Shown here piece after piece: positions 34,572 to 44,540 of a stretch of DNA of 64,000 bases. The notes under the pieces are model-generated. The model was given only the letters and a program-made list of their open reading frames with translations. It had not been told where the DNA came from and searched no databases. Position numbers and translations under genes: made by a program. Each line of letters opens with the position of its first letter. The first letter of the stretch is position 1. This stretch comes from Fimenecus sp036652055 (GTDB lineage: Bacteria > Bacillota > Clostridia > Oscillospirales > Acutalibacteraceae). The DNA is taken from the NCBI GenBank assembly GCA_036652055.1, contig JAVVWP010000006.1, positions 1 to 64,000 of the forward strand, given 5' to 3'.

Positions 34572-36458
34572 TTATTTTGTGCTTGTAAAATTCGGAACAA
34601 GCTCTTTTAAAAATCTTCGTGCTTCATTTGGATCTAAATCATCGATTGAATTGATATGAGAAATTAAATATTCGCTGTCAAAATCAAGCGGTGGAGTAAT
34701 AAAAATCTTGTCGTTTGAGGTTTTGCGAAGCTCATCTTTTTCTTTTTTAAGCATAAGCTCCTCATACAACTTTTCACCTGGGCGTAGCCCTGTGAACTGA
34801 ATATCAATATCGATATAAGGTTCAAATCCCGAAAGCTTAATAAGCTTTTCAGCAAGCGAAACTATTTTAACAGGCTCGCCCATATCAAGAACAAAAATTT
34901 CACCGCCATTTGCAAGACCGCCTGCTTGAACGACTAATTGTGCTGCTTCAGGAATAGTCATAAAATATCGGGTAATATCAGGGTGAGTAACGGTAAGTGG
35001 GCCACCGTTTTCAAGTTGTTCTTTAAAAAGTGGAATAACGCTTCCGTTTGAGCCTAAAACATTTCCAAATCGAACTGCTGCAAATTTAGTTCCTTTAGTG
35101 ATTTTAGAAAAATATTGAACAACAAGCTCACAAGTTCTTTTTGTTGCACCCATAACATTTGTCGGGTTTACTGCTTTATCTGTGGAAAGAAGAACAAAGT
35201 TTTCAACGCCAAATTCGTTCGCACAAAATGCTGTATTATAAGTGCCTAAAATATTGTTTTTAATTGCTTCATAAGGGCTGTCCTCCATAAGAGGAACATG
35301 CTTATGTGCCGCTGCGTGGAACACACTTGATGGGTGGAATTCTTCAAAAACCTCACTAAGACGGCGAAGCTCTCTAACCGAGCCAATTCGGATTTCAATT
35401 TGAGGAGTGCCATAATATTGCAAATCAAGTGAATTTTTCAGGGCATAGGCATTATTTTCATATATATCAAAGATTACTATTTTTTCAGGGCTGTATTTTG
35501 AAATCTGCCTGCAAAGTTCAGAGCCAATTGAGCCACCACCGCCTGTAACAAGAATGGTTTTTCCTGTAACATATTTACAAACATCTGGGTTAAGCTTTAT
35601 TTCAGGGCGTGACAAAAGGTCTAAAATATCGACATTTCTAATTTCTTTATATGTAGGGTTGGTTTCTGGGGCGAGGTCTGAAAATTCAGGAGCGACTTTA
35701 ACCTTGCAGCCTGTGTCAACGCACATTTCAAGAATTTCTCTTTTGCGGTCGTCGCTTATTTTAGAAATCGAAAAAATTATTTCGTCAATTTCCATCTTTA
35801 TGGCTAACTGTTTAATGTTTTCGCAAGGGCCAGTAATCGGAACTCCTGCAATTTCAAGCCCCATTTTTTTATAATTATCATCAACAACAACAATAGGCGT
35901 TCCAAAGCGATAGCTCGAAACACGAAATTCAGTTATAAGAGCGTTGCCAACTTGACCTGCACCGACAATCATAATTTTCTTTTCAGGAATTTTTTGCCTT
36001 CTAATTCGTTCATTAGAAAGAAGAATAAGTGAACGATAGGCAAGGCGTATGCTAAGGCACATCGCTATTATCAACAAAGTTGAGTCTAAATAAACCGATG
36101 TAGGTAAACAGTTAAAATATAGTCGGCTATTAAAATAAAAACAAAGCTTCATTCCAATATAATCACAAGTAAATGTAATTATAGTTCCTAAAACAGTTGA
36201 AACACAATAGCGTAATACCTCGTGAAGCCCTGCATACTTCCAAATTGTTTTATATAGTTTTAAGAAAACATTGCAAAGAAGATATGCCGCTGTTACAAAA
36301 GGAATTCTAAGACAAAGGTTTGTAAACAGATTAATATCCATTCTAAAATTCCAATGAAAAAAAATCATAGTAAAATAGATAACATTGACGACAACAAAAT
36401 CAACAAACATAAGCAAAAAAGACTTGTAGTTAAAATTACCGTGAGTTTTTTGTTCCAA
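34572..36458 (-). CDS. EpsC/CapD-like nucleoside-diphosphate-sugar 4,6-dehydratase
   Basis: This membrane-bound dehydratase/epimerase modifies UDP-GlcNAc-type sugars for capsule, teichoic acid or glycan synthesis. Four N-terminal membrane helices are followed by a first Rossmann fold (MIVGAGQVGNAL, about 170 residues in) and a second catalytic one (ILVTGGGGSIGSELCRQ). STDKAVNPTNVMGATKR has the Thr-Asp-Lys group of the FlaA1/PglF type with Met in place of the usual Tyr. The start is uncertain. A TTG at 36458 has GGGGG 8 bases upstream, while ATG 36473 and TTG 36506 lack a ribosome site. No glycosyltransferases are adjacent. Confidence 0.9.
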   Translation of the reverse strand: MEQKTHGNFNYKSFLLMFVDFVVVNVIYFTMIFFHWNFRMDINLFTNLCLRIPFVTAAYLLCNVFLKLYKTIWKYAGLHEVLRYCVSTVLGTIITFTCDYIGMKLCFYFNSRLYFNCLPTSVYLDSTLLIIAMCLSIRLAYRSLILLSNERIRRQKIPEKKIMIVGAGQVGNALITEFRVSSYRFGTPIVVVDDNYKKMGLEIAGVPITGPCENIKQLAIKMEIDEIIFSISKISDDRKREILEMCVDTGCKVKVAPEFSDLAPETNPTYKEIRNVDILDLLSRPEIKLNPDVCKYVTGKTILVTGGGGSIGSELCRQISKYSPEKIVIFDIYENNAYALKNSLDLQYYGTPQIEIRIGSVRELRRLSEVFEEFHPSSVFHAAAHKHVPLMEDSPYEAIKNNILGTYNTAFCANEFGVENFVLLSTDKAVNPTNVMGATKRTCELVVQYFSKITKGTKFAAVRFGNVLGSNGSVIPLFKEQLENGGPLTVTHPDITRYFMTIPEAAQLVVQAGGLANGGEIFVLDMGEPVKIVSLAEKLIKLSGFEPYIDIDIQFTGLRPGEKLYEELMLKKEKDELRKTSNDKIFITPPLDFDSEYLISHINSIDDLDPNEARRFLKELVPNFTSTK

Positions 36459-36540
36459 AAAATTTGCCCCCATATTAAATAAATATAATATTGCCCATAC
36501 AGACAAAACTATTTATAATCCAAAAATTTCTGACTAATCA

Positions 36541-36569
36541 ATTTTACACTTTTATGCCATTCCTGTCAA
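36541..36569 (-). promoter_or_regulatory. Promoter of the epsC-like/ilvE unit
   Basis: On the minus strand, TTGACA (36569-36564), a 17-base spacer and TAAAAT (36546-36541). Confidence 0.65.
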
Positions 36570-36627
36570 CAAAAACAGGCTTTTTTGTTGTTTTTTATAT
36601 ACTAATTATTTATATTACACATTTGTA

Positions 36628-36656
36628 TTGAAAGAATTCGCTAAAAATGTTAAAAT
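36628..36656 (+). promoter_or_regulatory. Promoter of recJ
   Basis: TTGAAA (36628-36633), a 17-base spacer and TAAAAT (36651-36656), with transcription expected near 36663. It is divergent from the epsC-like promoter. Confidence 0.6.
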
Positions 36657-36715
36657 ACTTAGATAATACTTAAAAATAAATTGATATATTTACTATATAA
36701 AAAGGTGGCTGGATT

Positions 36716-38755
36716 TTGAACCGTAAAAAATGGATAGTTTCTGCTGTTGATAAGGATTTAGCGGCTCAACTTGCCGAAAGCTATGAGCTTGATCCTTTTC
36801 TTTCGTTGCTTTTTGTTTCTCGTGGAATAACTGATGATAATATCAATGATTTTCTTTTTGATGAGGAAGAATTATCAAACCCTTTTTTATTTATTGATAT
36901 GGAAAAAGCGGCAGAAAGAATTAAAACAGCCATTGAAGGATTTCAAAAGATTACAGTCTTTGGCGATTATGATGCTGATGGGGTTACTTCAACAGCACTT
37001 TTATATCTTTACCTTGAAAGCGAGGGTGCTAATGTTGAGTGTTATATCCCTGATCGTGTGTCAGAGGGCTATGGCATTACAAAAGAGGCTATAAAGAAAA
37101 TAAGTGAAGAAGGAACAGAGCTTATAATAACAGTTGATAACGGAATATCAGCAATAGAAGAAATTGATTATGCAAACGAATTGGGCGTTGATGTTGTAAT
37201 AACTGATCACCATAAAGCAGGCGAGAAAATTCCAAATGCAATAGCTGTTGTTGATCCTCAAAGAAGTGATTGCCCCTCTGAATTCAAAGAAAGAGCAGGA
37301 GTTGGCATTGTTCTTAAACTGATATGTGCAATTTCAGGTGAAAACAGTGATGATATTCTTGAAAATTTCGCTGACCTTGTCGCTGTCGGAACACTTGCAG
37401 ATATAGTTCCTCTTGTTGGAGAAAATAGGCAAATAGTTAAAAAAGGGCTTGAAATTATAAATAAAAGTCCAAGAATAGGCATAGAGGCACTTAAAAATAT
37501 TTCAGGGAATGCAGGCAAAACCATAACAGCATCAGGCGTGTCTTATACTTTAGCACCTCGAATAAATGCAGCTGGCAGAATGGGTTCTGCAATGACAGCG
37601 CTTAAACTTTTATTGTCTGATGATTTTGATGCTGCTGCTCAAATGGCAAGTGAAATTGATATAATGAACAAGCAAAGGCAAACAGTAGAAAATGATATAA
37701 CCAAAGAGGCTATGGCAAAAATTCTTGGTAATGATGAAATACGATATGCAGATGTTATTGTCGTTGCAGGCGAGGGTTGGCATCAAGGAGTTATTGGAAT
37801 AGTAGCCTCCCGAATTTCAAGCTTTTTTGGAAAGCCAGCAGTTGTAATATCAATTGATGGGGATAGCGGAAAAGGCTCGTGCAGAAGTATAGAAGGATTT
37901 TCAATATACGATGCACTTTCTGATGCTAGCGAATACCTTAAAAATTTTGGTGGGCATACGCTTGCGGCAGGTCTTGGAATTGAAACTGATAAAATCGATG
38001 ATTTCCGCATAGCAATCAATAATTATGCAAAAACAGTTGAAGTGCCGTTCCCAAGCGTAAAAATTGACTGCAAGCTTAATCCGTCATATATAAGCCTTGA
38101 GCTTTTAAATACTCTTTCGGTGCTTGAGCCTTTTGGCAGTGGAAATCCACAGCCCGTTTTTGGACTTTTTTCAATGATGCTAACCTGTATTAAACCAGTG
38201 GGCGAGGGAAAACATTTAAGATTAACTTTCAAAAAAGGCACATCTGAAATTACTGCAATGCTTTTTTCTGTTAGTTTAGAGAATTTTAAATATAATATTA
38301 CTGATATTGTTGATGTTGCTGTAAAAATCGAAAAAAATGAATTCAGAGGCGAAATAAGGCCATCAATTCAAATAAAAGAAATGAGATTTTCAGGTACAGA
38401 TGAAGAAAACTACCTTAAATCCGAAAGGCTTTATGCTAAATATAAACGAGGCGACGAATTAAATAAAAGCGAAATAAAGTTTATAACCCCGAGCAGAGAG
38501 TTTTTGTCGTCGGTCTATAAATTTATAAAGTTTAATAATGGCTGGAATTTTGGCGAGGAGGCTTTTTGCATTAGAGCAAAATGTCCGCTTAAAAATGTTG
38601 CAACTGTTTTAACTTCATTTGATATATTAACCGAGCTTTCACTCATCAATAAGACTGATGATGGCAGATATGAATTCATAGAACTTGCAAAAGGCGAAAA
38701 AGTAGACCTTGACAGTTCAAAAATATTAATAGAACTAAAACGAAAGGGTGAATAA
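36716..38755 (+). CDS. recJ: Single-stranded-DNA exonuclease RecJ
   Basis: RecJ degrades single-stranded DNA 5' to 3' in recombination and mismatch repair. The DHH phosphoesterase domain has FGDYDADGVTST (about 82) and ITDHHKAG (about 161). The DHHA1 domain has GGHTLAAGLGIE (about 411), followed by an OB fold. About 120 residues at the C terminus (from about 560) form an additional domain also known from Firmicutes RecJ. The start is TTG with AAGGTGG 7 bases upstream. The stop lies one base before the rel start, so the genes are coupled. Confidence 0.93.
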   Translation: MNRKKWIVSAVDKDLAAQLAESYELDPFLSLLFVSRGITDDNINDFLFDEEELSNPFLFIDMEKAAERIKTAIEGFQKITVFGDYDADGVTSTALLYLYLESEGANVECYIPDRVSEGYGITKEAIKKISEEGTELIITVDNGISAIEEIDYANELGVDVVITDHHKAGEKIPNAIAVVDPQRSDCPSEFKERAGVGIVLKLICAISGENSDDILENFADLVAVGTLADIVPLVGENRQIVKKGLEIINKSPRIGIEALKNISGNAGKTITASGVSYTLAPRINAAGRMGSAMTALKLLLSDDFDAAAQMASEIDIMNKQRQTVENDITKEAMAKILGNDEIRYADVIVVAGEGWHQGVIGIVASRISSFFGKPAVVISIDGDSGKGSCRSIEGFSIYDALSDASEYLKNFGGHTLAAGLGIETDKIDDFRIAINNYAKTVEVPFPSVKIDCKLNPSYISLELLNTLSVLEPFGSGNPQPVFGLFSMMLTCIKPVGEGKHLRLTFKKGTSEITAMLFSVSLENFKYNITDIVDVAVKIEKNEFRGEIRPSIQIKEMRFSGTDEENYLKSERLYAKYKRGDELNKSEIKFITPSREFLSSVYKFIKFNNGWNFGEEAFCIRAKCPLKNVATVLTSFDILTELSLINKTDDGRYEFIELAKGEKVDLDSSKILIELKRKGE

Positions 38756-38756
38756 A

Positions 38757-40937
38757 ATGGAGCCTACACCAAGAGAAGAATATGCAGCATTGCACGAAAG
38801 ACTAACGGCTGTCTTTGAAAAAAAAGAAATAGCTGAAATTGACAAGGCGTTTGAATTAGCGCTTAATGCTCACAAGGCACAACTGCGTTATTCTGGGCAA
38901 CCATATATTATTCATCCGATTGCAGTTTCAAATATTTTGGTCGATTTTGGAATGGATGCGCAGTCAATCGAAGCGGCATTATTACACGATACCGTTGAAG
39001 ATACTGATGTCACGCTTGATGACCTTAAAAGGGAGTTTGGCAGTGAAGTTGCACAGCTTGTTGACGGTGTTACAAAGCTCGGGCGAGTTCCACTTTCAAC
39101 AAAAGAGGAGCAGCAGGCAGAAAACATAAGAAAAATGCTTTTAGCAATGTCACAAGACATTAGGGTTATAATTATAAAGCTTGCAGATAGGCTTCATAAT
39201 ATGCGAACTCTCGATTATATGGCACCGCAAAAAAAGAGGGATATTGCACTTGAAACGCTTGAAATATACGCACCTCTTGCTCATAGATTAGGTATAAGAA
39301 CAGCCAAGGAGGAACTTGAAGATTTAGCAATTAATTTTCTTGATCCTATTGCTTATCAAGATATAGAGGACTCACTTAGCAAGCTTTCTAAAACTCGTCT
39401 TGACTTTTTAGAGAGTACAAAAAAGAGGATTTATGATAGAATAAAAACTGTTGTCAAAGAGCCAAAGCTTGATGGCAGAGTAAAAAGTGTTCACGGTATA
39501 TACCGAAAAATGTATATGCAAAACAAAAATTTTGACGAGATATATGATGTCTATGCAATCAGAATTATAGTAGGTAGCGTAGTTGATTGTTATAATTGCC
39601 TCGGAATTATTCACGATATGTTTAGGCCACTTCCTGGCAGATTTAAAGATTATATTTCAACGCCAAAACCGAATATGTATCAGTCACTTCACACAACGGT
39701 TATAGATAAAGAGGGAATACCCTTTGAGGTTCAAATAAGAACTTGGGAAATGCACAGAACAGCTGAATTCGGTATCGCAGCTCACTGGAAATATAAACTC
39801 GGTCTTAAAGGAAAATCCAACCTCGAAGAAAGACTTGTTTGGATTAGGCAAATGCTTGATGACCAACAGGAATCTGGCGATGTTCAAGAGCTTGTAAGGG
39901 CAATTAAAAGTGATTTAGTGCCTGAAGATGTTTTTGTGTTTACCCCAAGAGGCGATGTAATCAATTTGCCAACAGGTGCAACGGTTATCGACTTTGCCTA
40001 TGCAATTCACACAGCGGTTGGCAACAAAATGGTCGGTGCTAAGGTTGACGGTAGAATAGTCCCTATTGATTATGCTGTTAAAACGGGTGAAATTATTGAA
40101 ATTCTCACTTCATCTCAGCAGGGAAAAGGCCCGTCAAGAGATTGGCTTAATATTGCTAAAACAAGCCCTGCTAAAAACAAAATTCGTTCATGGTTTAAAA
40201 ATGAAAAGCGTGATGAAAATATAGCTTGCGGAAAAGCTGAGGTTGAGCGTGAATTTAAACGCAACTATATTCGACTTGACGATGAAAAATATGCAGAATT
40301 TATTAAAAAACTTTCAGAACGGCAAAAATGCGAAACAATTGATGATTTTTATGCAGCAGTAGGTTATGGCGGAATTTCTCTTATGCGCTTAATGCCACGA
40401 ATTAAAGAGGAATACAATAAACATTACAAAGAGCAGCCTGATGTAAATATAATAAATGATATAATAGAGCAGCGAAGCAGGAAAAATGATAAAGAGGGCG
40501 TTTCAGTCGATGGAATTGACAATTGCCTTATTAAATTCTCCCGTTGTTGCAATCCGCTTCCAGGTGATAATATAGTTGGATTTATTACAAGAGGGCATGG
40601 AGTGTCAATTCATAAGAGGGATTGTCCAAATGTTCCTAAGGAATTTTTTGATGCAGAAGAACCACAGCGTTGGGTTGGCGTTCATTGGAACAGTGAGGGC
40701 GGAAACGAATTTAAGGCATCACTTCAAATTACTTGCCTTTCAAGAATAGGATTAATGGCAGACATTTCAATGCAGCTTGCCATTATGAAAGTCAACATTA
40801 ACGAAATAAGTAGCCGTGAAACCAAAGATGGTAGGTCGATAATGAATATAATGGTAACGGTTAGCAATCTTGACCATCTTAAAAATGTTATTGCAAAAAT
40901 TGAAAAGGTCAATGGCGTTTTAAGTGTTGAAAGATAA
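38757..40937 (+). CDS. relA: (p)ppGpp synthetase/hydrolase Rel
   Basis: This bifunctional stringent-response enzyme has an HD hydrolase domain (HDTVEDTD at about 75, intact), a synthetase domain (RLHNMR, YQSLHTTVI), a TGS domain (VFVFTPRGDVINLPTGA at about 393), a Cys-rich helical/zinc region (FSRCCNPLPGD...HKRDCPN) and a C-terminal ACT domain. 726 residues is the usual Rel size. With an intact HD motif it should both make and destroy (p)ppGpp. I use ATG 38757, with AAAGG upstream inside recJ, rather than GTG 38748. rel-dtd-MBL hydrolase-hemZ is a common clostridial order. Confidence 0.95.
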   Translation: MEPTPREEYAALHERLTAVFEKKEIAEIDKAFELALNAHKAQLRYSGQPYIIHPIAVSNILVDFGMDAQSIEAALLHDTVEDTDVTLDDLKREFGSEVAQLVDGVTKLGRVPLSTKEEQQAENIRKMLLAMSQDIRVIIIKLADRLHNMRTLDYMAPQKKRDIALETLEIYAPLAHRLGIRTAKEELEDLAINFLDPIAYQDIEDSLSKLSKTRLDFLESTKKRIYDRIKTVVKEPKLDGRVKSVHGIYRKMYMQNKNFDEIYDVYAIRIIVGSVVDCYNCLGIIHDMFRPLPGRFKDYISTPKPNMYQSLHTTVIDKEGIPFEVQIRTWEMHRTAEFGIAAHWKYKLGLKGKSNLEERLVWIRQMLDDQQESGDVQELVRAIKSDLVPEDVFVFTPRGDVINLPTGATVIDFAYAIHTAVGNKMVGAKVDGRIVPIDYAVKTGEIIEILTSSQQGKGPSRDWLNIAKTSPAKNKIRSWFKNEKRDENIACGKAEVEREFKRNYIRLDDEKYAEFIKKLSERQKCETIDDFYAAVGYGGISLMRLMPRIKEEYNKHYKEQPDVNIINDIIEQRSRKNDKEGVSVDGIDNCLIKFSRCCNPLPGDNIVGFITRGHGVSIHKRDCPNVPKEFFDAEEPQRWVGVHWNSEGGNEFKASLQITCLSRIGLMADISMQLAIMKVNINEISSRETKDGRSIMNIMVTVSNLDHLKNVIAKIEKVNGVLSVER

Positions 40938-40960
40938 AAACAAAAAAGGAAAAAACAAAA

Positions 40961-41416
40961 ATGAAAGCAGTAATTCAAAGAGTAAAAAAAGCCAGTGTAA
41001 TGGTTGATGAAAAAATCGTTGGTAAAATTAGTGAGGGATATATGATTTTATTGGGAGTAATGGAGGGCGATACAAAGTCTGACGCCGAAATTCTCGCAAA
41101 AAAAACCGCCTCACTTCGCATATTTACTGATGAAAATGATAAAATGAACAAGTCAATCATAGATGTTGAGGGCGAAGCTTTGGTGGTGTCGCAGTTTACA
41201 CTTTGTGCTGACATAAAAAAAGGCACTCGCCCATCATTTTCTAATTCTGCACCGCCAGAAATTGCAAATGAATTATATGAATATTTTTGTAACGAGCTTT
41301 TAAAAAACAATGTTAAAAAAGTAGAAACAGGTGTTTTTGCAGCACATATGGAAGTAAGCCTTGTAAATAATGGGCCAGTAACGATTTTATATGATACCGA
41401 TATTTGGAAAAAGTGA
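40961..41416 (+). CDS. dtd: D-aminoacyl-tRNA deacylase
   Basis: Dtd frees tRNAs mischarged with D-amino acids (and glycine from tRNA-Ala). It starts MKAVIQRVKKASVMV. The SQFTLCADIKKGTRPSF motif (about 77) and the cross-subunit NNGPVTILYDT (about 133) carry the family Gly-Pro feature. 151 residues. It follows rel closely, as in Bacillus. Confidence 0.95.
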   Translation: MKAVIQRVKKASVMVDEKIVGKISEGYMILLGVMEGDTKSDAEILAKKTASLRIFTDENDKMNKSIIDVEGEALVVSQFTLCADIKKGTRPSFSNSAPPEIANELYEYFCNELLKNNVKKVETGVFAAHMEVSLVNNGPVTILYDTDIWKK

Positions 41417-41431
41417 AAGGACAGAAAAGAT

Positions 41432-42064
41432 TTGAGTATTTCAGTAAAGACATTAGTTTTAGGGCCTCTCTCTGCAAATTCTTATTTGATTACCGATAGT
41501 CAAAGCGGAATTTCAGCGGTTATTGATCCTGGCGAATACAATGATACAATGAAAAATGAAATAAAAGGAAAAGCCATAGAATATATTTTATTAACGCACG
41601 GTCATTTCGACCACCTTTTGGGAGCTGCTGATTTAAAAGAAGCCACAGGTGCAAAAATTGCAATCCATAAGGACGATGAAATAGGTCTAAAAAGCGAAAA
41701 AGCAAGCCTTGCACTTTGGGAATATCCTGACACGCAAAAATTTGTTTCGGCTGACATTCTTTTAAAAGATAAAGACATAATAAATCTCGGAAAAACCGAA
41801 ATAAAGGTAATGCACACAAAAGGGCATACAAGGGGCGGAGTTTGCTATATAATTGAAGAAGATAGAATTATTTTTTCAGGCGACACGCTTTTTTGCCTAA
41901 CCGCAGGGCGAACCGACTTTGACGGAGGAAGTGAAAAAGAGCTTATGCAAAGTCTTAAAATGCTTAAAAATCTTGAAGGCGATTATACTGTTTATACAGG
42001 TCATAACAAATCGACAACACTCGATTTTGAACGCACACATAACCGATTTATGAGGAAACTATAA
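41432..42064 (+). CDS. Metallo-beta-lactamase-fold hydrolase (glyoxalase II-like)
   Basis: The metal-binding signature LTHGHFDHLLG (HxHxDH) is at about 51-58. Further ligands are HTKGHTRGG (about 128), FSGDTLF (about 148) and a C-terminal TGHN (about 190). The whole protein is one 210-residue MBL domain of the YcbL/GloB-like type found after rel and dtd in Firmicutes. It may hydrolyse S-lactoylglutathione-type or other thioesters, but the substrate is unknown. The start is TTG with AAAGGA 11 bases upstream. Confidence 0.88.
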   Translation: MSISVKTLVLGPLSANSYLITDSQSGISAVIDPGEYNDTMKNEIKGKAIEYILLTHGHFDHLLGAADLKEATGAKIAIHKDDEIGLKSEKASLALWEYPDTQKFVSADILLKDKDIINLGKTEIKVMHTKGHTRGGVCYIIEEDRIIFSGDTLFCLTAGRTDFDGGSEKELMQSLKMLKNLEGDYTVYTGHNKSTTLDFERTHNRFMRKL

Positions 42065-42067
42065 AAT

Positions 42068-43534
42068 ATGATACTCGAAATACTAAATCACACATATCAG
42101 TATGAGGCTTTAAAGCTTGCCCAAATTTTTTATCCGAATGAAAAAATCGAAGTGGTAACCGAAAAAAGCTCTAATACAAACAATGATGTTGTTTTGTCTA
42201 CTTTGTTTGATGAAAATGATGTCATAGTAAGCTTTAAAAGTGATGAATTAAATATAAAAAAGAGCAAAAATCGCAAGTCGATGGCTGACGAAGAGCTTAT
42301 AATGACAACATTGATGTTTGATATATTAAAAGATGTTACAAATTATACTCCACAGTGGGGCGTCTTAACTGGAATAAGACCATCAAAGCTTTTGAGAACA
42401 CTTCAAAATGAAATGGGCGAGGAAAAGGCTTTAAAATATTTTACAGACAATTTTTTTGTTACAAAAGAAAAAACAAACCTTACAAAAAGTGTAGCAATGG
42501 CAGAAGAAAAAATCATAAGGCTTTCAAAGCCGATGTCTTTCAGCCTTTATGTGTCAATACCTTTTTGCCCTACAAGATGCAGTTATTGCTCGTTTGTATC
42601 GCATTCAATGACAAGCAAAACTGCAAAAGATTTAGTTCCAGAATATGTAAAGCTTTTATGCGAAGAAATTAGACATACAGGGAAAATTGCAAAAGAATTA
42701 AATCTTCATCTTGAAAGCATATATTTTGGTGGCGGAACGCCTACAACCTTAGAGGCAAGTGAGCTAACACAGTTGATTAATGCGATAAGTGAAAGCTTTG
42801 ACCTTAGCGATTTGCTTGAATATACGGTTGAAGCAGGGCGACCAGACACTATAACCGAGGAAAAACTATTGGCACTTAAAGAAGGGAATGTGACAAGAAT
42901 AAGCATCAACCCTCAAAGCTTTAATGATGATGTGCTTAAAGAAATCGGGCGAAATCATTCGGCAGATTTAGCAGTCGAAAAGTTCCGTTTGGCAAGAAAA
43001 ATGGGATTTAATAATATAAATATGGATTTAATTGCAGGGCTTCCAAGAGATAATCTCGCCAGCTTTAAAAATTCATTACTGCAAACCTCAGAGTTAAATC
43101 CAGAAAATATAACAGTTCATACTCTTGCATTAAAGCGTTCGTCAAATTTAGGGCGAAACAAAGTTGCGGTAGAAACAGAAAAAAGTGATATAGCATCAAA
43201 AATGCTTTCATTCACATATGAAACTTTAATAAATAAAAATTATTTTCCATATTATATGTACCGTCAGTCCAGAACGATAGGAAATCTTGAAAACACAGGC
43301 TATTCAAAGAAAGGCTTTGAGGGCGTTTATAACATCTTTATGATGGAGGAGTGCCACACGGTTTTGGCAGTCGGTGCGGGTGCTGTGACAAAGCTTAAAG
43401 AGCCAAATACAAAATATATTGAAAGAATTTTTAATTTTAAATACCCATATGAATATATTCGTGATTTTTCTGAAATTATTAACCGAAAAAGTGTTATAAT
43501 ACCATTTTATGATAAAAGTAATAATGATAAATAA
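42068..43534 (+). CDS. hemZ: HemZ-like oxygen-independent coproporphyrinogen dehydrogenase
   Basis: This is a radical SAM enzyme of the HemN/HemZ group. The cluster motif CPTRCSYC (CxxxCxxC) is at about 169-176, preceded by SLYVSIPF and followed by YFGGGTPTTL (about 219) and VEAGRPDTI (about 257). About 160 residues before the radical SAM core match the HemZ-specific N-terminal region. It may act in heme synthesis without oxygen, but members in heme-less clostridia probably have other substrates, and no other hem genes are here. It begins 3 bases after the MBL gene. Confidence 0.87.
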   Translation: MILEILNHTYQYEALKLAQIFYPNEKIEVVTEKSSNTNNDVVLSTLFDENDVIVSFKSDELNIKKSKNRKSMADEELIMTTLMFDILKDVTNYTPQWGVLTGIRPSKLLRTLQNEMGEEKALKYFTDNFFVTKEKTNLTKSVAMAEEKIIRLSKPMSFSLYVSIPFCPTRCSYCSFVSHSMTSKTAKDLVPEYVKLLCEEIRHTGKIAKELNLHLESIYFGGGTPTTLEASELTQLINAISESFDLSDLLEYTVEAGRPDTITEEKLLALKEGNVTRISINPQSFNDDVLKEIGRNHSADLAVEKFRLARKMGFNNINMDLIAGLPRDNLASFKNSLLQTSELNPENITVHTLALKRSSNLGRNKVAVETEKSDIASKMLSFTYETLINKNYFPYYMYRQSRTIGNLENTGYSKKGFEGVYNIFMMEECHTVLAVGAGAVTKLKEPNTKYIERIFNFKYPYEYIRDFSEIINRKSVIIPFYDKSNNDK

Positions 43535-43547
43535 ATGAGGTAAATTT

Positions 43548-44477
43548 ATGGCAAACATTAATAACAGGCTTGAATATATAAATGAGCTTGCAGAAATAGA
43601 TCCACAGCTTTTAATAGAGCGTAGCGAAACAAGATATAAAAACATTATAAGTGATATTTCAAAAAAGGTTTCAGAAGATGTGGGGCGTGAAATAATTATG
43701 CTCGCAGGCCCGTCGGCATCGGGCAAAACAACAACAGCCAATAAGCTTGCAAAGAGTTTTACAGAGCTTGGAATGAAAACCTATGTTGTGTCATTAGATG
43801 ATTTTTATTTAGACAGAGATGACCTTCCCTTTGATGAAGAAGGTCAGCACGATTACGAAACGGTTTTTGCTCTTGATTTGCCACTTATTGCGAAAACACT
43901 TAACAGCCTTGTAAGAGGTGAAGCAACACGCCTTCCTGTTTTTGATTTTAAATGCGGTAAGAGAAGCGATGAATTTAATGAAATAATGCTTGATAAAAAT
44001 GATGCAATTATTGTTGAGGGCTTACACGCATTGAACCCGATAATAACAGAGGATTTGCCTAATGACAGGCTTCTTAAAATATATATCAGCGTTTCTTCAA
44101 GAATTTATGATGAAAATGGAAAAATAATTTTAAATAAAAGAAATATCAGATTTATAAGAAGAATGGTCAGAGATTATAAATTCAGAGCAAGCTCAGTTGC
44201 AAACACTTATGAGCTGTGGGACGGCGTTCGAAGCGGTGAGGATAAATATCTTTTCCCATATAAAAAGAATGCTGATATGACAATTAATTCAATACATCTT
44301 AGTGAACCGTGTGTTTTTAACGATATAGCAATAAAGATGCTGAGTGAAGCCGATTTAAACCCAGACAGAGCCGCAGATGCTCAAAAGCTTTTATTTTCAC
44401 TTAGAAAAATTAAAAGCATTCCATCAACGCTTGTTCCAAAAGAGTCTTTGCTTCGTGAATTTTTGGGAAATGATTGA
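43548..44477 (+). CDS. Uridine kinase-like nucleoside kinase
   Basis: This P-loop kinase of the phosphoribulokinase/uridine kinase family has Walker A GPSASGKTTTANKLAK at about 56. The substrate-region DDFYLDRDDLPFD (about 85) and EGLHALNP (about 160) follow. In many clostridia the homologue carries an N-terminal TGS-like extension and is about 550 residues; this one has 309 and only about 50 residues before the P-loop. GAGG precedes the ATG. Its position after hemZ is typical. Confidence 0.87.
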   Translation: MANINNRLEYINELAEIDPQLLIERSETRYKNIISDISKKVSEDVGREIIMLAGPSASGKTTTANKLAKSFTELGMKTYVVSLDDFYLDRDDLPFDEEGQHDYETVFALDLPLIAKTLNSLVRGEATRLPVFDFKCGKRSDEFNEIMLDKNDAIIVEGLHALNPIITEDLPNDRLLKIYISVSSRIYDENGKIILNKRNIRFIRRMVRDYKFRASSVANTYELWDGVRSGEDKYLFPYKKNADMTINSIHLSEPCVFNDIAIKMLSEADLNPDRAADAQKLLFSLRKIKSIPSTLVPKESLLREFLGND

Positions 44478-44540
44478 CATATTAAGATTACAATGATATT
44501 CTTATCTAACGCCTAAAAGGCATAAAGGGGTGTTGATTTT

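Noticed and set aside
36570..36602. Hairpin CAACAAAAA...TTTTTGTTG as a terminator of a plus-strand gene
   Set aside because: No plus-strand gene lies upstream; the palindrome is in the divergent promoter region and may only be A/T-rich DNA.
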